Shown here piece by piece: positions 12,400 to 23,569 of a stretch of DNA of 64,000 nt (position 1 is the first letter of the stretch; the number at the start of each line of letters is the position of its first letter). Below the pieces are notes generated by a model that saw nothing but the letters and a program-made list of their open reading frames with translations, did no database searches and had not been told where the DNA came from. Origin of the DNA: Amaurobius ferox (Eukaryota > Arthropoda > Arachnida > Araneae > Amaurobiidae); contig OX578146.1 in NCBI GenBank assembly GCA_951213105.1, positions 57,686,569-57,750,568 on the forward strand, given 5' to 3'. Both the position numbers and the translations under genes were made by a program.

Positions 12400-12730
12400 T
12401 ACTATTCTCAAAACAGTCACATATTTCTTTTCACAAAACAGCCACTACTAATATCAAAACATTGACGAAAATCACAGTTCAATATAGCCCCGTATTACCT
12501 CAACTGCTGTCCTACTGAGTGGTGACTCATTTTATATCTCGTAGAAGAATATCTGACTTCTTTTATATCTCGTAGAAGCCGAAAATCTCTCATATCTCGT
12601 AGAATATTGATTATTTCGGGGTGCTTCTGGAACCTTTGGAAAGTCGTTAGATGTCGCCAACTTGGCGATAAATCCTCAAATCAGGAAACCCCTATTCAAC
12701 CTTCGGCATTTTGGAAATCCTAGATTCGCA
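12400..12730 (-). mobile_element. Gypsy-type LTR remnant with three repeated motifs
   Basis: Lies downstream, on the minus strand, of a Gypsy integrase C-terminus, where a 3' LTR would sit. It matches a second fragment at 34268-34440 (reading on minus: GGTTTCCTGATTTGAGGA, GTTGGCGAC, CGAAATAA, ATTCTACG, TATAAAATG). It carries a TATAAAATG box and TCAGT just downstream, consistent with an arthropod core promoter. TTCTACGAGATAT occurs three times on the minus strand (12534-12546, 12565-12577, 12592-12604). Exact LTR ends were not found. Confidence 0.5.
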
Positions 12731-12849
12731 TCATAGGAAAAGTTGTCTGTACGGTTATTTTGCCTTGCCTGTGAAAGAGACGAAAGTGAGAAGAGATAAA
12801 AGAGAGAGATAAAGAAGAGATAAAATAGTGAGAAGAGATAAGACTCCAA

Positions 12850-13183
12850 AGCATTTTACACGTTCGTAGCACATTCCCTCCTGCAGACTGAACGTCCTGG
12901 CTGTATCAATCTAATATGGTTCAAAATATGGGGCCAATCTGTCGATATGTATGACGTTTGGCTTGAAGATGATTTCTGAATTTAATAAACGTCATTCTTT
13001 ATTCTTTTCTTGATGACGTAGTGTCCTTCTTAGTTGTGCTGCAGTTTTGGCGAAAATTCTGGTCGTCGCCGAGGGTTGAACAGCCACACATTTTCTACAT
13101 TCTGGAACCATCCTTCATTAGCTTTGGTATCGTACAGGGTCTTTATTCTGTCGGTAGCAATGTGGATACTTCCACTCACGATG
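12850..13183 (-). pseudogene. Ty3/Gypsy integrase C-terminal remnant
   Basis: On the minus strand, frames broken by stops spell a typical Gypsy integrase end: ATDRIKTLYDTKAN, then WFQNVENVWLFNPRRRPEF and SPKLQ, then IKKRIKNDVY, and finally VIHIDRLAPYFEPY followed by a stop. In intact elements this region follows the catalytic core and binds DNA or chromatin during insertion. Here there is a stop right after SPKLQHN, another after NDVY, and a frame change before VIHIDRLAPY, so it is dead. The N-terminal zinc finger and DDE core are missing. It ends abruptly near 13183 where a reverse-transcriptase fragment begins on the opposite strand. Confidence 0.75.
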
Positions 13184-13660
13184 GAAAAAGTAACTAAGCT
13201 TTTAAAAGACATGCAGGAAAGCGAGGTGATTGAATCACCGTAAAGGGCTTGGGTCTTACCGATCGCCTTAGTGAAGAAAACGGATGGTTATACGAGATTA
13301 TGCATTAACTATAGAAGTTCCAAGTGTGACAAAGGAATATAGCTATCCACTGCTAAAATTTGACAAAACTTTAGGCACCTACTTTGGAAGCAAGTGATTT
13401 TCGACTCAAGATCTGAAGAGTGTATACTGGAAAATTAAAATCCATCCTGATGGTAGAGAAGACAGTGTTTACCACCGGACAAGGACTTTGGAAGTTTAAA
13501 ATGATGCTATTTGGAATTTGTAATGCAGCTGCATCCTTTGAACGTTTTATGGAGACCGTGCTGAAAGGACTATGCTGTGAAACATGGCTCGTCTTGTTGT
13601 ACGATATAATTATTGTTGAACGGCCATTTGACGAACATCTCGTAATAAGGACCTGATTTT
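13184..13660 (+). pseudogene. Ty3/Gypsy reverse transcriptase remnant
   Basis: Plus-strand frames give the order of a Gypsy RT domain: LLKDMQESEVIESP, WVLPIALVKKTDGYTRLCIN followed by YRS, a decayed DLKS segment, then KIHPDG, FTTGQGLWKFKMMLFGICNA and AASFERFMETVLKG, ending YDIIIVERPFDEHL. In live elements the last block is the YxDD catalytic motif; here the aspartate pair is reduced to one (YDII). There is a stop after VIESP and frame changes around 13330-13440. RNase H and integrase do not follow. The fragment is head to head with the integrase remnant on the minus strand, so the two do not come from one intact element in its original order. Confidence 0.8.
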
Positions 13661-14394
13661 TCTACAGTGATCTCCCTCATTGGTCATGAGTAAATACTAC
13701 AAAAGGATATTTTCGTGAATTACGCTATGGGGTATTAATATAACAATGAAAGCATTAGATATCCAGAAATTCAGCCTTATTTTTGTATCTTGAGAATGCA
13801 CTAACGTTGTGAACGGATATATCCTAACAATATATAGATTTAACGGTTTAGAGATTTTTCAGATATATTCTTACAATTTCTTTATAAGCAGATTATACAA
13901 AATTTCAATCTGAAAGGAAAAGAAACAAGGTAAAGGAAATGTTTAACAGAAAATCACTATAAATGATAACAATCAATAGTTTATTTTTGAAAATGCCTGT
14001 TGTTTGTCTTTTCAACATCACACTAAGAAATAAAACGAAACGTATTTCGAATTTCACACCTTAAAATACGCAACGAGAAAAACGATGTTACCACATAAAA
14101 ATTTATGACAAACCCTCAAAATGCATATGGCGGCTTGTATTCAGCCTTATGAAAAGAGTTTGTGGATAAAAATGTGAAATATAGCTTCCATAAATATGGC
14201 GAAATTATCCACTGCGTTGTGTGGTAAAAGTTAAGTCCCATAAAAAAAATTCAAGTGTTCCTTATATATTCCGTTTATGTGGACCGTACTCTTGCAGAGA
14301 GAAATAGCATTCTATGGAAAGCATCTCCATTTTAGTCAGGTTTTGTCATACATTTTAAGTTTTTTTCAGTGATTATAAAATGCAGATTATTATG
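13661..14394. other. Spacer, nothing recognised
   Basis: AT-rich. No continuation of the Gypsy polyprotein was seen and no repeat partner was found in the window. Confidence 0.35.
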
Positions 14395-14540
14395 TGGATT
14401 TTCTTTTTTTAAATGAAAGAAGTGAACTGCGGCGTGGCTCAACTCGAATTTCTCATATCAGAATTCATATTTTTTTCACATTTTAAAAGAAAAAATTTGA
14501 AAAATAGATGTCGGGGGTGTAAATGACTACAACTATAGCG

Positions 14541-14926
14541 TTGTTGTTGTTGAAACCCAGACCGTCCGACCTACCAGAAAGGTGTAAGGTATCTGCTTGG
14601 ACGGCCGGGAAGTGCCACCCAATTTAGACCGGAACCCAGTGGTGGAGGCATCCACAGAGACTGTACCCTCCATCCCCTACCACCAACCTCTCGAACGACT
14701 TACGGACCCACATGTTTAACGTGATCGTACTCCGCATGAACACGGCGGCAGTTGTGACAGCCTGCAAATCCAGCGCGCAATCCACCGGGGCTACCGCGTC
14801 CGAAATGTGCCAACAGCACGCGGTGTTCCCAGATGGTCACCCACCCAAGTACTAACCGCGCCCGATGCTGCTTGACTACGATGATCTAACGAGAACCGGT
14901 GTTTTCAGCACGGCAGGGCCGTTGGC
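14541..14926 (-). mobile_element. 5S rRNA-derived SINE, full length (D1)
   Basis: On the minus strand the first about 118 nt (14926 down to 14809) follow 5S rRNA from GCC(A)ACGGCC through AACACCGGTTCTCGT, GCGGTTAGTACTTGGGTGGG and GAACACCGCGTGCTGTTGGC. That region holds the internal pol III promoter boxes A, IE and C. A unique body of about 260 nt follows and ends in a CAA/AAC tail, seen on plus as TTGTTGTTGTTG. Target duplications CTACAACTATAGCG (14527-14540) and CTACAACTACAGCG (14928-14941) flank it. This is the SINE3 (5S-headed) class. The partner LINE is unknown. Confidence 0.9.
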
Positions 14927-14941
14927 TCTACAACTACAGCG

Positions 14942-15327
14942 TTATTGTTGTTGAGATCCAGACCGTCCGTCCTATCAGAAAGGTGTAAGGTAACTCCTTG
15001 GACGGCCGGGGAGTGCCACCCAATTTAGACCGGAATCCAGTTGGGGAGGCATCTACAGGGACCGTACCCTCCTTCTCCTACCACCAACTGCTCGAATGGA
15101 CTAACGGACCCAGATGTTTAACGTGATCGTACTCTGCATGAACACGGCGGCAGTTGCGGCAACTTGCAAATCCAGCGCGCAAACCACCGGGTTACCGCGC
15201 TCGAAAAGTGCCAACAGCACGCGGTGTTCCCAGGTGGTCACCCACCCAAGTACTAACCGCGCTCGATGCTGCTTGATTTCGATGATCTAACGAGAACCGG
15301 TGTTTTCAGCACGGTAGGGCCGTTGGC
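14942..15327 (-). mobile_element. 5S rRNA-derived SINE, full length (D2)
   Basis: Second copy, same orientation, starting directly after the middle target duplication and ending before a third copy of it (TACAACTATAGCG, 15331-15343). The 5S-like head is at 15210-15327. It differs from D1 at many positions, so it is a separate insertion and not a recent tandem copy. Confidence 0.9.
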
Positions 15328-15939
15328 CTTTACAACTATAGCGTCGAAAGTCCAGGCCAACCGACTCGTCCGAAGACTAAAAATGTATCCTTCTGGAGGT
15401 GTAACTGCCCCCAAGGGGAGAGGGGGCTAATGACGTCAAAAAAAAGTTGTATCTATTTATCACAACATTGCATGAAACTATTAAGTCTCGTGATCAGTGA
15501 GCCATAAATAAACTCTTTTTTGCATGATTATGTCAAATTCTGTCCCATGCTGCAATGTTAAAAAAATATAAAATGTCGAATACATTTTTCTCGAATTCCA
15601 AGAATTTGAATCTAGTTCTAGTTTTTTTATAATAAAGCCGGATATAACGTTTCTTGATAATCCATTAGTATTTGACAGACAGACACCACCAGACAGACAG
15701 ACACCACTCCAAAAATAGTTAAAACGTGTTCAGAAGGTCTTAAGAGATCGTATTAGCATCAAAATCTCGAAATCGAAAATTTTCGTAAAAACAACACTTA
15801 TTCAATGCTACATATTTAAAAGTAAAAATAATTCATTTAATCATTTAAATTCAATGGGTTTAGTTTAAAGTACTTGTAAAAAATTCCCTCAATCGGTAAT
15901 AGTGGATGTTGTTCTTTTCACTTGCATAGATTAAAAAAA

Positions 15940-16729
15940 TCTGATGTGGGCAACACACGACTTTCCTTATATAATGTAATGAATTTACCACTTTTACAGT
16001 AAAATAAATAGGTTATTTTTATAGTAGGTACTAATATTCTTTGCAAGATATTGAATTTTCGACAATTAGTCGTCATTTCATTGATTTAGCGCCATTTTTA
16101 TCCATTTGGCGAGATTTTCGTTAATTTGGCAACATTTCAAAAAGTCGCCAAGTTGGCGACATTCCGCCAAATTCGTCGCCAAAATCTCGCCAAGTATAAT
16201 GGACAAAGAAATAAGTTATTCTTACAGCAGATAAATGACTATTGGCGTTCAAATACAGAAGTATTACAAAAAGTATCTTTTTTCATGAATGGAACGAGCT
16301 AGATCCACGAGAATGATGTCATCCAATTTATCGCATGGTATTACTGAAAAGTGAACATGTCTCTCAAGAGGAAATATTTTTTTTTTATTTTATATGACTT
16401 TCTGATATTTTTTTTGAAAAATGTGCAATATCTCGAGAACGGTTCATGTTAGCGTTCTAAAATTTATGTCAATCGCTTTCTAATGAAAAATTACATAAGA
16501 AATGTCTATTTGCGTAAAATTATTAGTGGTTTTGATTTTTTGACTATTTTTTCAAAATTTCATTGGAAAATTTAGGGGTGTTCTTAACATTCGATTGCGT
16601 ATAAAAACAATAGGCTTCCAGTGTTTACGGATTGTGAGTTTTGTACCAAATTTGGTTCGAATCGGTCCGTTCGTTCGTCAGTTATCGTCTCCACAGGCTC
16701 ACTGACACACACACACACACACACACATA

Positions 16730-16772
<43 letters not shown>

Positions 16773-16897
16773 CACATCAAAAATGTTTGATTCGTGATCA
16801 GGGATGCTTGAAACGTGCTCTCCCGTCGAAAACTCGATTTCGAATTTTCGACCCCGTCACAATACTTTCCTTGTACATTATGTATATAAGGAAAGTA
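15940..16897 (+). mobile_element. Family A HINE-like element, full length (A7)
   Basis: TCTGATGTGGGCAACACACG start and palindrome at 16863-16896. CA arrays at 16707-16727 and 16735-16770. The GTCGCCAA/TTGGCGAC block is at 16144-16160. Confidence 0.85.
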
Positions 16898-17105
16898 ATA
16901 AATGCAACTGCCCAAGAAAAGATCATTTTAACGCCCTGTTTATGTCGCTTTTAATAGGGCCGCCCATACGAAGCATTTATAGCTGAAATATGTTATACTT
17001 TTACGCATTTTAATACACATATATTGCTTATTAAAAAAAAAATCCTTTATGATATTTCCCAAAAGGGCTTCCTAAAGTGAATGTTATCAAGCACTTAAAA
17101 TCTAT
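16898..17105. other. Short spacer, nothing recognised
   Basis: Unique-looking AT-rich sequence between family A and a candidate SINE. Confidence 0.3.
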
Positions 17106-17330
17106 AATTGTTGTTGTTGCTGCTTAGTCCCTTGCCTTAGAAAATGCTAGGCCAAGTCCAAAAGGTCACGTCGCCCATAAAGCAATGAGGCTATCCTCTC
17201 CTGGTCCTCTGCTAGAAGACCCAAAAAAGCTTCCATGCAGTCCAAAAAATAAGAGAGAGTAGCTGAGGAAGATGAACGGGTACATGGAGGAAAAACTCTG
17301 TCTCCTCGTTCGAATCTCATATCCTTAGTG
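17106..17330 (-). repeat. Candidate SINE or LINE tail with CAA repeat
   Basis: TTGTTGTTGTTG at 17109-17120 looks like the CAA tail of the D-family SINEs on the minus strand, followed by about 200 bp of unrelated, less AT-rich sequence. No target duplication and no second copy were found, so this is tentative. Confidence 0.3.
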
Positions 17331-17929
17331 TGCCTTATTGATTTAGTTAATTACTTATCCTAAAAAGGGTTAACTCTACATCATTTAACTTATTAACTAC
17401 AGCCATTAGTAGTTTGGGTTAGTACATTGCTATGGTGGCCGCAAAACCCACCTAGATTTTGCATAACGGGATACTAAGTAATATAAAATTATATATATAT
17501 ATATATATATATAAATATCTTATAGACATTCAAAAGTAAGATCTAAGGGTAAATAGAACAGTCTTCAATTTATTTAGCACACATCATCAATGTTACATCA
17601 TTATTTTTAATATTACAAATGCTATCATTCTTCTTCAGACACTTAATTAATTAACTAGCGAGATGTAATGCCAGACTTAGTAATATTCGGTTGGAACACT
17701 GGGTGGGACGCATTAATTAGCCTTTTTTAATAAAACGCAATTTTGATATTATCCTCATATAATTAAAAATGTACCTGATACTAATCTTTCACATCTTGGG
17801 AGAATCCTCGGGGTTTTCACCATCTTAACACCATATGAATCTGAGAGCTCATCCCACACAATTTACAAAACTGTTATACTGCCTTGTTATACAAACTGTT
17901 ATACAAAAATGTTCAACTTCACAGACTGA
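17331..17929. other. Spacer with a short TA repeat
   Basis: Holds a TA run at 17490-17512. Otherwise no coding or repeat signal. Confidence 0.35.
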
Positions 17930-18246
17930 GACTGGACTCCAACTGCTGACCAACTCCGAGCAACAGGCAACTCTCTTGACCCCCAGCAGCATCGTCGCTC
18001 CTTAACCTAGGCAATGCTGTCTGAAGGAATCTAGGGCCATCCAATTGGAGAGATAATCCATTGGTCTTAACCGAGTATTAGTGATGACATGGAGGAGTGT
18101 TTTGCCAATTCTCAGATCTAGTCAAGGTTTGTATTTCAGAAGCAGTGAGAAATTGTTCGGAGATGACTTCAGATGACAAACTTCATTGGCCAAGATGTCG
18201 ACAATCTCGTTACCACAAAATCCATGGTTATAACACCATAAATAAG
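17930..18246 (-). pseudogene. RNase H-domain remnant, probably from a LINE
   Basis: On the minus strand the frame reads HGFCGNEIVDILANEVCHLK, which matches the end of an RNase H domain (His, then GNExxDxLA, with the catalytic Asp in VDILA). The frame continues, with several stops, through NWMALDSFRQHC and TMLLGVKRVACCSEL. RNase H of this type sits after the reverse transcriptase in some LINE clades and also occurs in LTR elements. No reverse transcriptase precedes it on this strand, because family A copy A8 begins just beyond. The family is uncertain; LINE is favoured by the downstream sequence. Confidence 0.6.
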
Positions 18247-18400
18247 TTCTTTATTTAGAATAGAATTCCACATTTATAAAATTTATCAAAAAAAGTATGA
18301 ATGAAAGAAACTTCATTTGGTGGCAAGTTGTACACTTCATTTTCAGCGGAACTAATAAAAAGTTTTATTCTCTTTTGCACACTTAATTCGTACGTTAATT

Positions 18401-18930
18401 CGTAAGTTATTCTTACTGCAGATAAATGATTATTGGCGTTCAAATACAAAAGTATTACTCAAAGTATCTTTTCTCGTGAATGGAAAGATTTAGATCCATG
18501 AGAATGATATCACCAAATTTATCGCATAATATAACATATGAATAGCGAACATGTTTCTTAAGAGTTAATATTTTTTTTATTTTACTTGATTTTTTGATAA
18601 ATTTATTTGAAAAATCTGCAATGTCTCGAGGACGGTTAATGCTAGCGTCCTACAGTTTGCGTCAATCGTTTTCTAAGGAAAAAGTACATAAGAAATGTCT
18701 ATTTGCGTAGTCTTATTAAAGGTTTTGATTTTTTGATGATTTTTCAAAATGACACTCGAAAATTTAAGGGGGTTCTGAACATTCGATTGTGTCTAAAAAC
18801 AATAGGTTTCCAGTTTCACATATTGTGATTTTTGTACCAAATTTCATTCAAATCGCTCCATTCATTCTTGAGATATCGTCTCCACAGGCTCACTGACACA
18901 CACACACACACACAGACATCACCTCAAATA
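18401..18930 (+). mobile_element. Family A internal fragment (A8)
   Basis: Begins inside the element (GTTATTCTTACTGCAGATAA) and runs to a CA array at 18895-18914 and GACATCACCTC. Both termini are missing. It is one of the more diverged copies. Confidence 0.75.
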
Positions 18931-19746
18931 TATGAAGGAGGGCTGTGATAAATGCTTCCAGTATGTGGGACGCCCACAATTTGTATGAGTATCCCTAGGT
19001 AGAGCGCCAAAATAAGTCAATCCAATCTTAAAAGTAACCCATAGTTTTATACTTTAACATAGGTTTGAGCTTAAACCAAGATATTATCCTATTATGGACA
19101 GCACAATTTTCTTGACATAACGCTTTGTCCCCCGTGATTCACAAATATATCATAATTTTTATTACTCAATAATTTTTATTAATCAAATTGTCACTGTTTT
19201 ATCGATATTTTATTGATTTAAATTTAAGATATTTTATTTTATTTTTTTATTTGCATCGTATATGCAGAAATCCAATCATTTTATCCATTTTGTTGTTGCA
19301 GAATAGAGATAACAATAGTTGTAGTATGTTTCAAGATCAACCTCCTATGTATTCTTGAAGGGCTTCAATTTAATAAGGCAGAGCAGAAGAAGTCTGACAC
19401 AATGATTGAGGTGGTTTTCTTGATCTAAGAAGAAAATACTTCAGTCCTCGATTAGCAAGGCTGTATTTTCTTAAAAGATCAAATACAACTGCCATGTTTG
19501 ATCCTTGGGTCAGTACACACTGTACCTGACCCTGATGAAGTGGACTTGAGCACTTATAACACCATTGAAACAGTTGTAAACCCGTAGCAGTAATTACTTA
19601 TATTCATCGCAACTACATTTTTATAATTCCTTGCTACGTTTTATAATCCACAGCTTTATTCTTCTGGCTTGAAAATATTTACATAACCCCAAACTCTTCA
19701 TTCACAGTACACTCTGTCTCACATATAAAAGCGAAATATACACATG
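18931..19746. other. Spacer, nothing recognised
   Basis: Contains a moderately GC region at 19330-19590 without a coherent open frame. No repeat partner was found. Confidence 0.35.
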
Positions 19747-19890
19747 TATTACTGTCCTTATATACATTATATACATAATGTATAAGAGGAAAGTATTGTA
19801 ACGCGGTCGAAAATTCGAATTCGAATTTTCGACGGGGGGTCACGTTTCAAACATCCCTGATCACGAATCAAACATTTTTGAGGTGATGTC

Positions 19891-19964
<74 letters not shown>

Positions 19965-19973
19965 CGCGCGTGT

Positions 19974-20007
<34 letters not shown>

Positions 20008-20247
20008 CAGTGAAACTGTGGAGGCGATATCTCACGAACGAATGGAGCATTTGAATGAAATTTGGTACAAAAATCACAATCCGTAAATACTGGAAGCCTA
20101 TTGTTTTTAAACGCAATGTTCTCGAACCCTCCTAAATTTTCGAGTGAAAATTTGAAAAAATCATCAAAAAATCAAAACCTTTAATTAAGTTATGCAAATA
20201 GGTATTTCTTATGTAATTATTTCTTAGAAAACGATTGACATGAAATT
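19747..20247 (-). mobile_element. Family A partial copy with compound TG/CG array (A9)
   Basis: The palindromic end is present with an extra TATACATTA insertion (19757-19790). The TG array (19890-20008) is the longest of the family and includes GCGCGCG blocks. The copy stops after AAAACGATTGACAT, so about half is missing. Confidence 0.8.
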
Positions 20248-22459
20248 GGAAGACACAGCTTATAATAAATGAGAGTACATCTTGCATTTAAGAAAAACCC
20301 TTCCATCTATCAAAAGTAGCTACACTGTATTCCTGAGCATTTATAAATTTGTTAAAGGTGGCTGGGGCTACAAAATGCCCTGTGACATTACTGGTTCCAA
20401 AGAAAATATTTCTGTTAGAAATATTCTGAAATTCTTGCTTGAAGGAGTTTTGAAGTTATTGATCACTTGTATCGTGTTGACAAATGGTAATGACGGTGAA
20501 ATTATGGTCCACAGGTGTTGATGATCAGCTGAGACTGTTTTATATAGTATTTACTTAAATAGGAGTGAAAAACATCATTTTTCAAGACAAGAAAGACAGA
20601 TCAACAACACCAGCGGCAGAAAGATACGTCTGCGGTTAGTTGATGATGTTGCTCTTCTTTTTATTTAATTATAGGACATTACTAAAGTTTGTAGTCCTGT
20701 TTACTAAGAAAGTTTATTAAATCTTTCTGCTGTTAGTTATAATCCCTCCTAGATCTTTTATAATATTTTCTTTTCTGTTTTGCAATGTTTCTGACTGTGT
20801 CACATGATATAATCTTATGTTAACAGACACCTTCCTGCTTTTGTTGATGTAATTACTTTGTTTATCCTTAAAAATAGGTTATTTTTGACCTCCGAGACTG
20901 ACTAATACTATTATTTATTTATTATCAAACAATTTAATTTGAAGTGTGGATATAATTTTTGGACGTTATTATCGTTTGCCAAATGGCAACAATGCATATG
21001 AACATGTTCCACGATTTAGATTTGTTTGTATTAATATTAAAATAAGAAATTACGTTATTTTGAAATAATTTTTTGCAATAACACTTTATGTACAATATTT
21101 TTGTCTCACTTTATAACTTCTAGCCAATTAATTGAATCTTAAGTTAGAATAAAAGTTCCATATGTTATACAAAGATTTTCCATAAGTATACCGTTAGCCT
21201 TAACCGACACTTAGCTGTCCCGCCATTATTCTCCAATCACTTGAGAAAGATAATATCAAAACCAATTTAATGATATAATTTTGAGTCGTTTCAACAATAT
21301 AAATATTACTACAGAATGTATATACTGAAAATCTTACTGTGTTTGAAGATATATTTGACATAAAAAATCAAACCTATAGATCTTTTACATTTATTAAGCC
21401 ATAGTGAGCAAACATTTTCCTGGGACTTTTCATCCGTACTCACTAGTATACTGTATATTAACAAACTTCATTTTTCACCGTAATTATATCCCAAAAATTT
21501 AGCTCTATTGTACATCTAGATTGATAAAAATAAATAAATAAATAAATAAAAGTAAGATCAGAGTTCTAATTTCTCTGAAATTTAATTTAATTTAAAAAGA
21601 AATTAAAAACTTAATTAAAAAAACAAATTAAACCAATTTTATTAAAAAAACAAGTAAAACCATTTTATTTCTAAATCAAATTATAATATTTTTGCCCTCA
21701 AACATATTTGAAGCACTTTGTGGTATTAATTATTTTTGATAAAATATTAATAAAACCAGATTAAATGAAAATCGATTTTAAGACACCATTTAAACAGTTC
21801 GTAAGCGTATTTTTAAATGACATGAATCTAATTAATTTCATTTAAATTAAGAAAATATATTTACCTTTAAAGTCTCTTGGGTGTATTAAAGTTTCAAATT
21901 AAATTACATTTTCGCTTTTCACGCATGTAAGGATATTTTACCAATTTTAGATGTAATATTCAAATTTAATCATAAATGCTAACGTTTTTCAACTTCTTTT
22001 TCATTTTAAACATTATAAATGCAAATTCCGAAAAAAAAACCAGACTTTTCTAACCTGACACGTGTTTGCTTTGCTAAAATTTTCCTTCGTACATCCTTTT
22101 ATTGTCAGAGTGTAGTTAAAATGTAACTAATTTAAAAATCAATTGGAATGGCAGAACTCCTGGGAGATGTCTCTCTCCCTTTTGCTTTCTTAAATATTCA
22201 TTAAACGCTGACAGTAATGGAAATTCATCGAAGAAATTGTATTTTTAAAGCAGTACATTTCAAACGATAACTTTAAAATGTATTTCGTATTTTTTCTACT
22301 TATGGGTAAAAAATATATTATTTTATGTTTTAAGATAATTAAATTGCATTTAGAGTAATGAATTGAACACTGCTTTCTGGACAAATAAACAGAAGCACAC
22401 GCTACAAAAAATGATCTCAATGGAACTGTATCGAATGTTTCTTTGTAGTCTTTATTTAA
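20248..22459. other. Long AT-rich spacer, nothing recognised
   Basis: About 2.2 kb of AT-rich sequence. A 79-residue plus-strand frame (20282-20521) has no known motif. An AAATAAATAAATAA run lies at 21530-21549. No repeat partner in the window. Confidence 0.4.
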
Positions 22460-22715
22460 CATTCTTCTTACATTATAAAGGAAAGCGTTTGTTTTGATGT
22501 CCGTGTAGTGTTAATTTAACCGTGTTATTCTTACATAATAAACGAAGACGTCTGTCTTGATTTCCTTGTAGTGTTAATAGTTCCATTGAAGACAGTTAAA
22601 CATGTTAATTTAACTGTCTTCGACTTACAAAATAAAGTAATATATTTGCCTTAATATCCTTGCAGTTTTGATTTAACTGTCTTCTTCTTACCTTCCATAA
22701 TAAAGAAATGTATTT
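22460..22715. repeat. Degenerate tandem repeat, unit about 65 bp
   Basis: Four irregular units begin CTTACATTATAAAGGA, CTTACATAATAAACGA, CTTACAAAATAAAGTA and CTTCCATAATAAAGAA-like sequence, each followed by TTGATNTCCNTGTAGTGTT and TTTAACTGTCTTC or variants. The second unit carries an insertion that creates a perfect hairpin. Confidence 0.65.
22588..22621. other. Perfect 13-bp-arm hairpin
   Basis: GAAGACAGTTAAA and its exact complement TTTAACTGTCTTC are separated by eight bases. Confidence 0.85.
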
Positions 22716-23204
22716 ATTGAGGGCAACAGCACACGCATTGAAACACAAAGTAAAATGGTTTTGGTTTGAAACAAAATATTTGGAAATTGAGTGGTATAAT
22801 TTGTATCTATATTATTTAGGAAGTGGGCGAACATTTTGGACTTAGACTAAACCGGATACAATGTTGTGTAAAGAATAATTCCTTTAGTGGATGGGGTACA
22901 TTCAAAACCGGTACAAAAATGAAATTCAGTATCTCGGAAATTTAATTTTTAACATTGGGATCCCAGATTCTGAAATAATAATACTTTAAGTAAATGTTGT
23001 GCGAATAAATATAAAAAACATATAAAGCTCTTTTCAAAATGAGTTCCTTCTGCAGTTCAAGCATGTGTGGCGGGGCTGCAGCATAGCGTCACCCACTGCT
23101 ACGAAAGACATCCCAGATTATTGGACCTGATGGCATAGCGCAGGATCAGCAAAATAAAGGTTTCGATTTCGCGCATATCCCCGACCATCGGTGATTGGCG
23201 CCTT

Positions 23205-23220
23205 CCCCCCCCCCCCCCCC
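23205..23220. repeat. Homopolymer C run
   Basis: Sixteen consecutive C residues, rare in this AT-rich setting. Confidence 0.95.
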
Positions 23221-23249
23221 GCACATGCACAGAACTAAACGTCAAATGC

Positions 23250-23375
23250 GACATCTACGTGCTAGCCAGAAAGTACGATTTCTACATGCTAGCGAGAGAT
23301 TACTATGTACTTGAAAGTGATTGCTAGATGCTAGCCAGTGGTTACTACATGCTAGCGAGTGCTCAAAAAGAATTA
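23250..23375. repeat. Degenerate tandem repeat built on CTACATGCTAGCNAG
   Basis: TGCTAGC recurs at 23259, 23287, 23329 and 23350 with partly conserved spacing near 27 and 21 bp. On the minus strand it is open and spells repeated SLACSNH/LASSNH units (frame 23242-23490). Probably a small minisatellite and not a gene. Confidence 0.55.
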
Positions 23376-23569
23376 AAGTATAAAAACATATTTTCACTTT
23401 TTCAAATTTTTGGAATATTTCCCCATCTGCGAAAAAAAAAAAAGATAGCATTGAGTAAATATAAAAAGTTAATAATATTTTGATTTTCAAACAGTATTAG
23501 TAAAAATTGGATATTTGATATTTGTGGTGCAAAAATAAAAGAGGAACTTAACGCTGGGATTTTAAATCA

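Larger units (their letters stand above)
14395..15900 (-). repeat. Family L repeat, copy 2, split by two SINEs
   Basis: The outer parts (14395-14526 and 15344-15900) read on minus match copy 1 at 5820-6565 in order. The shared CGCTATA/TTGTA target is where the SINE pair sits. A duplicated GTCTGTCTG stretch (15675-15705) is specific to this copy. Confidence 0.7.

Noticed and set aside
14809..14926. 5S rRNA gene
   Set aside because: The 5S-like part carries substitutions, runs directly into a SINE body with a CAA tail and is bounded by target duplications, so it is a SINE head and not an rRNA gene. The same holds at 15210, 38039 and 59613.
17310..17325. GTTCGAATCTC as a pol III B box
   Set aside because: It lies on the opposite strand to the CAA tail of the candidate SINE, and no A box is correctly spaced.
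19868..20116. Overlapping Cys/Val- and Thr/His-rich frames, also at 2181-2412, 3296-3622, 16584-16775 and 35237-35650
   Set aside because: They are translations of TG/CA arrays within family A elements.
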